Assembly: GCA_947489425.1 (NCBI GenBank)
Contig: CANLDL010000004.1
Location: forward strand, 1-64,000
Length of the DNA: 64,000 nt
Direction of reading: 5' to 3'
Source of the DNA: an uncultured Pseudomonadales bacterium
GTDB taxonomy: Bacteria > Pseudomonadota > Gammaproteobacteria > Pseudomonadales > Cellvibrionaceae
The notes under the pieces are model-generated. The model saw only the letters and a program-made list of their open reading frames with translations, was not told the origin of the DNA and searched no databases. Position 1 is the first letter of the stretch. Each line of letters starts with the position of its first letter. Below, one piece after another: positions 63,201 through 64,000 of this stretch. A program made the translations under genes and the position numbers.

Positions 63201-64000
63201 TTAATCCCGCTGGACACTCCGAGTGCTGATCCGGTTGTTTCAACCCGAACTAGTACTATAACAAGCAGCGTATTCGACGACGTTAACGGTAACCCTATGG
63301 CGCCGGTTACTCTAACGATACCAGCAGGTGCGGCTATTGATGATGATACAGGTTTGCCATTTGAGGGCGATATTACTATCTCGCGCGTCGTCGACCCAAC
63401 ATTAGGGCCGCGTCCGCTGCCAGATGAATACGACTTCTCGGTATACATTGCTATTCAACCCTTTGGTGTGACTTACCCAGAGCCAGTGCCTATCTCTTTC
63501 CCCAATGTTGAGCGTTTTCCTCCGGGGTCGCGCCTAGATTTCTTTGCGCTTAATCACGAAACCGGCGAGATGGAACAGATTGGCGAAGGCCTTGTGAGTG
63601 CCGATGGGCGGACAGTTGACTCCATTGGTGGTGTGGTGCGCAGTAACTCTTGGCATGGTGTTACTGCCACAACCCCAACGACTCAACCTAATAAACCCAC
63701 AGGTTCCAGTAGCACAGCAAAAAGTGATAGAAGTTGTGATGCGTGTAAAATCAATAAAACCACGGGTAATTTAGCCGAGTGGCATAACCTACCCAGTTAT
63801 CGCTCGCTGGCGCAACAACGCTCTTTTAAAGTGGAATACAACAGTAATACCGCCAAACCCGCCCCGATTCTGACACTGGATACTGGCTTTGGTAATCAAG
63901 CGCCACCGCCTATTTCTATGTCGCTGCAGCTTAGCCTCGATGGCATTCGTTTGGGTGACGATGTATTTACAGGCACTCGTATTGTACCTATAGGGCGTGG
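60219..64000 (+). CDS. Giant multidomain surface protein, PKD/Ig-like/Rhs type (3' end outside window)
   Basis: An open frame of at least 1260 codons runs off the window. It begins with a signal peptide (LVGLWVLLVAPLSSWA) and a duplicated module of about 110 residues (about 35-145 and 150-258), each with FRLVI and a Y-R-x-N pattern. Four PKD-like domains follow (about 260-628; repeated PPVANAGxDQ, LDASASSDxDGD and VVNDG), then three putative-Ig/cadherin-like domains (about 638-905). A carboxypeptidase-regulatory-like fold comes next (907-965; RLRGQVLTLGNAPLPGVRLEVG), then a beta domain (about 1005-1150). The last part (SDRSCDACKINKTTGNLAEWHNLPSY, then LTLDTGFGN) resembles the N-terminal region of Rhs/YD-repeat proteins. 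The start ATG has only a weak ribosome binding site (63 nt after the previous stop). A polymorphic-toxin or adhesin role is inferred; the decisive C-terminus is not in the window. Confidence 0.78.
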   Translation, partial: MLGDILNNKKGLRYWLRLVGLWVLLVAPLSSWATPDTDYQILNNVEISQSRLHYFGYYGKVFTRNKIKNTGTETISGQFRLVIESPSQRVLEVDGTTEGGEPYVWLKQGRWINFEPGDVLRKRLFFVRHRGHQINYNLRVEYRQDSLDQYTPVGSISFVQQQRYYRWHPRGIVTKNRLTNQGTQSQTGPFRLVITNNNRPVVNADGYTHTGEPFIKLIQTELATGERISGLPIIFSGFYWQQFGLRYGLRLERREDAMTENTPPLANAGPDQAVALGSTVILDASASSDVDGDALSYVWRFVGQPQNSSATLSDPAQVSPDFIVDEPGDYILDLLVNDGSEDSQPDQVIISTLNIAPVANAGIDQQGNVGDRIVLDASASSDRDGDILSYLWQIESAPIDSNAVLETQDGVMSALTIDSLGEYVIRLNVADPEAASGTDTVTITSENLPPVANAGADQQAFVNDIVQLDGSASSDLENLPLIYRWSIVSQPQGSQAILSDATLVNPILSIDSAGDYVVQLIVNDGLIDSMPDQLVVSTVNSRPVANAGGDQTVEFDQPVIISGINSNDVDDDLLSYQWAIINRPEDSLSELNNTNEENTGFLPDLPGLYIVQLVVNDGQLASEPVTINITVQEPPNEIPRVISSPVTEATVGELYTYTVIALDADNDPLTYNLFAAPAGMVVVGSTLNWVPDAVGNATVILQVSDGRGGSVTQRFSINVALPQLPPEITSTPVATATVNTLYRYVVTASDINGGDLSYSLSQAPLGMRLTQNSNNNAIIEWTPIRDSNDEVVITVTDEQGLVATQTYSLQVGGEQALSPTLDIIGNQIAPLGQSLLLQLSATDPQNANLQFVVSPTPLPANMSFNANTGELEFTPQRNQVGVYTLTFSATNGNYSDQETITITVPEPDGVTRLRGQVLTLGNAPLPGVRLEVGSQSVFTNADGDFFFDNLVTSGSVRLLIDGSAVDPVLGDFATVPEVIDVVVGADNVLEPAVFLIPLDTPSADPVVSTRTSTITSSVFDDVNGNPMAPVTLTIPAGAAIDDDTGLPFEGDITISRVVDPTLGPRPLPDEYDFSVYIAIQPFGVTYPEPVPISFPNVERFPPGSRLDFFALNHETGEMEQIGEGLVSADGRTVDSIGGVVRSNSWHGVTATTPTTQPNKPTGSSSTAKSDRSCDACKINKTTGNLAEWHNLPSYRSLAQQRSFKVEYNSNTAKPAPILTLDTGFGNQAPPPISMSLQLSLDGIRLGDDVFTGTRIVPIGR

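Noticed and set aside
62636-63448. Minus-strand frames opposite the giant surface protein
   Set aside because: The plus strand is open across the whole region with clear domain repeats, so the antisense frames are shadows.

Overview
The window is a chromosomal stretch of a gammaproteobacterium of moderate to low GC. It starts in the 3' end of a 5S rRNA gene. It holds the complete translation/transcription core cluster in one orientation: birA-coaX-SPOR gene, four tRNAs and tuf, then tRNA-Trp, secE-nusG, rplKAJL, rpoBC, rpsLG-fusA-tuf, and the S10, spc and alpha ribosomal protein operons to rplQ. The tRNA order Thr-Tyr-Gly-Thr before tuf is the enterobacterial one. The birA-coaX-SPOR and uvrA-MFS-ssb neighbourhoods match Pseudomonas and relatives. 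I infer a marine Pseudomonas/Cellvibrio-type gammaproteobacterium; the genus cannot be read from this sequence alone.

Layout. 1-850: 5S end, two terminators and repeat-like intergenic DNA. 856-2200: two AT-rich genes (membrane protein, alpha/beta hydrolase). 2299-4810: leuA divergent from an Lrp/AsnC regulator. 4904-6859: Tat-exported PhoX-type phosphatase. 7103-10855: alr, birA, coaX, SPOR protein. 10925-25451: tRNAs, tuf1, secE/nusG, rplKAJL, rpoBC. 25645-28578: four accessory genes (L,D-transpeptidase/carboxypeptidase-like, M14 peptidase, DoxX-like, thioredoxin-like) lying between rpoC and rpsL. 28944-33693: rpsL, rpsG, fusA1, tuf2. 34114-36731: a second EF-G and a YciA-type thioesterase, between tuf2 and rpsJ. 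37082-51415: S10, spc and alpha operons. 51567-56930: uvrA, MFS transporter, ssb, with two MITE-like elements between uvrA and the transporter. 57308-64000: a three-gene secreted/surface protein operon whose last gene, a very large PKD/Ig-like/Rhs-type protein, runs off the window.

Most notable observations. (1) A 45-nt remnant of a tuf 3' end, differing from the intact tuf only at synonymous sites, lies behind tuf2, with a repeat between them and the old tuf terminator after it. This fits an insertion into tuf2 repaired by conversion from tuf1. (2) Two related inverted MITE-like elements sit side by side between uvrA and the MFS gene. (3) Five promoters of tRNA/ribosomal/EF-G units share a 17-bp spacer and a GC-rich discriminator, as expected for stringent control. 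(4) A Csd6/Pgp2-like protein converges on an MpaA-like amidase with a 4-nt overlap. (5) The terminal operon encodes an IPT/YD-type protein with six SVG repeats, a glycine-rich protein and a giant multidomain surface protein. No CRISPR array, phage or complete IS was seen.
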